Origin: Firmicutes bacterium UBA2058
GTDB taxonomy: Bacteria; Bacillota; Clostridia; Tissierellales; Sedimentibacteraceae
DNA: 14,146 bases
Direction: 5' to 3'
Assembly (NCBI GenBank): GCA_002332905.1
Contig: DDAM01000016.1
Span: 1 to 14,146, forward strand
The stretch's first letter is position 1. Each line of letters opens with the position of its first letter. Positions 14,053-14,146 of this stretch are shown piece by piece. The notes under the pieces are model-generated. The model ran no database searches and had not been told where the DNA came from. It was given only the letters and a program-made list of their open reading frames with translations. A program made the translations under genes and the position numbers.

Positions 14053-14085
14053 AAGTTTTATACCAAAAACTGGCATAAAAAACTT
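14053..14085 (-). terminator. Possible minus-strand terminator near the window end
   Basis: AAGTTTTATACCA (14053-14065) pairs imperfectly with 14071-14085 (TGGCATAAAAAACTT). Read on the minus strand the hairpin ends in a T-run (complement of 14050-14054). It may end a convergent gene lying beyond the window. Nothing else is recognisable in 14086-14146. Confidence 0.3.
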
Positions 14086-14146
14086 GATATTTTTAATTAT
14101 TTATATAAAATATAAGTATATATTATTAATAATATTGCTTCAATAT

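Overview
The window is about 14 kb of AT-rich DNA with strong AGGAGG-type ribosome binding sites, heavy AGA codon use, intrinsic terminators, consensus SigA promoters and a T-box riboswitch. Together these point to a low-GC anaerobic Firmicute of the Clostridia. The genes fit an amino-acid-fermenting anaerobe, but I cannot name the species. No mobile element, CRISPR array, tRNA or rRNA was seen.

Layout. (1) 294-4365, plus strand: glycerol kinase, a small AraC-type HTH protein, a type I methionine aminopeptidase and an Xaa-Pro aminopeptidase, closed by a hairpin terminator near 4433-4470. (2) 4634-6022, plus strand: a promoter, a 150-nt leader and ornithine aminotransferase (rocD). (3) 6126-8507, minus strand: a histidyl-tRNA synthetase behind a full T-box leader with a His (CAC) specifier, and upstream of it a ThiF/MoeB-like E1 enzyme. 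rocD and hisS converge on one bidirectional terminator. (4) 8648-10695, plus strand: glutamine-dependent NAD+ synthetase, divergent from thiF; its promoter is preceded by two tandem palindromes. (5) 10738-14044, plus strand: a three-gene cassette encoding a DUF4358-like lipoprotein, an AlgI/DltB-type MBOAT acyltransferase and a membrane-anchored DHHW (AlgJ/AlgX-like SGNH) protein, closed by a strong terminator with a GAAA loop.

How the genes work together. The two M24 peptidases trim N-termini and release proline-blocked peptides, which fits peptide use, and RocD feeds ornithine carbon into glutamate semialdehyde. HisRS expression is set by uncharged tRNA-His through the T-box. NadE makes NAD+ from NaAD and glutamine. 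The last cassette probably O-acylates an extracellular or wall polymer: the MBOAT protein passes acyl groups across the membrane, the DHHW protein transfers them to the polymer, and the lipoprotein is an uncharacterised accessory.

Most interesting points: the lipoprotein-MBOAT-DHHW cassette with an internal hairpin after its first gene; a perfect 22-nt tandem duplication inside a T-box stem; a T-box bulge base (A) that does not match the C73 expected of bacterial tRNA-His, next to a HisRS with eukaryote-like motifs; tandem palindromes touching the nadE -35 box; and a glycerol kinase without the HPr-phosphorylated histidine typical of Firmicutes.
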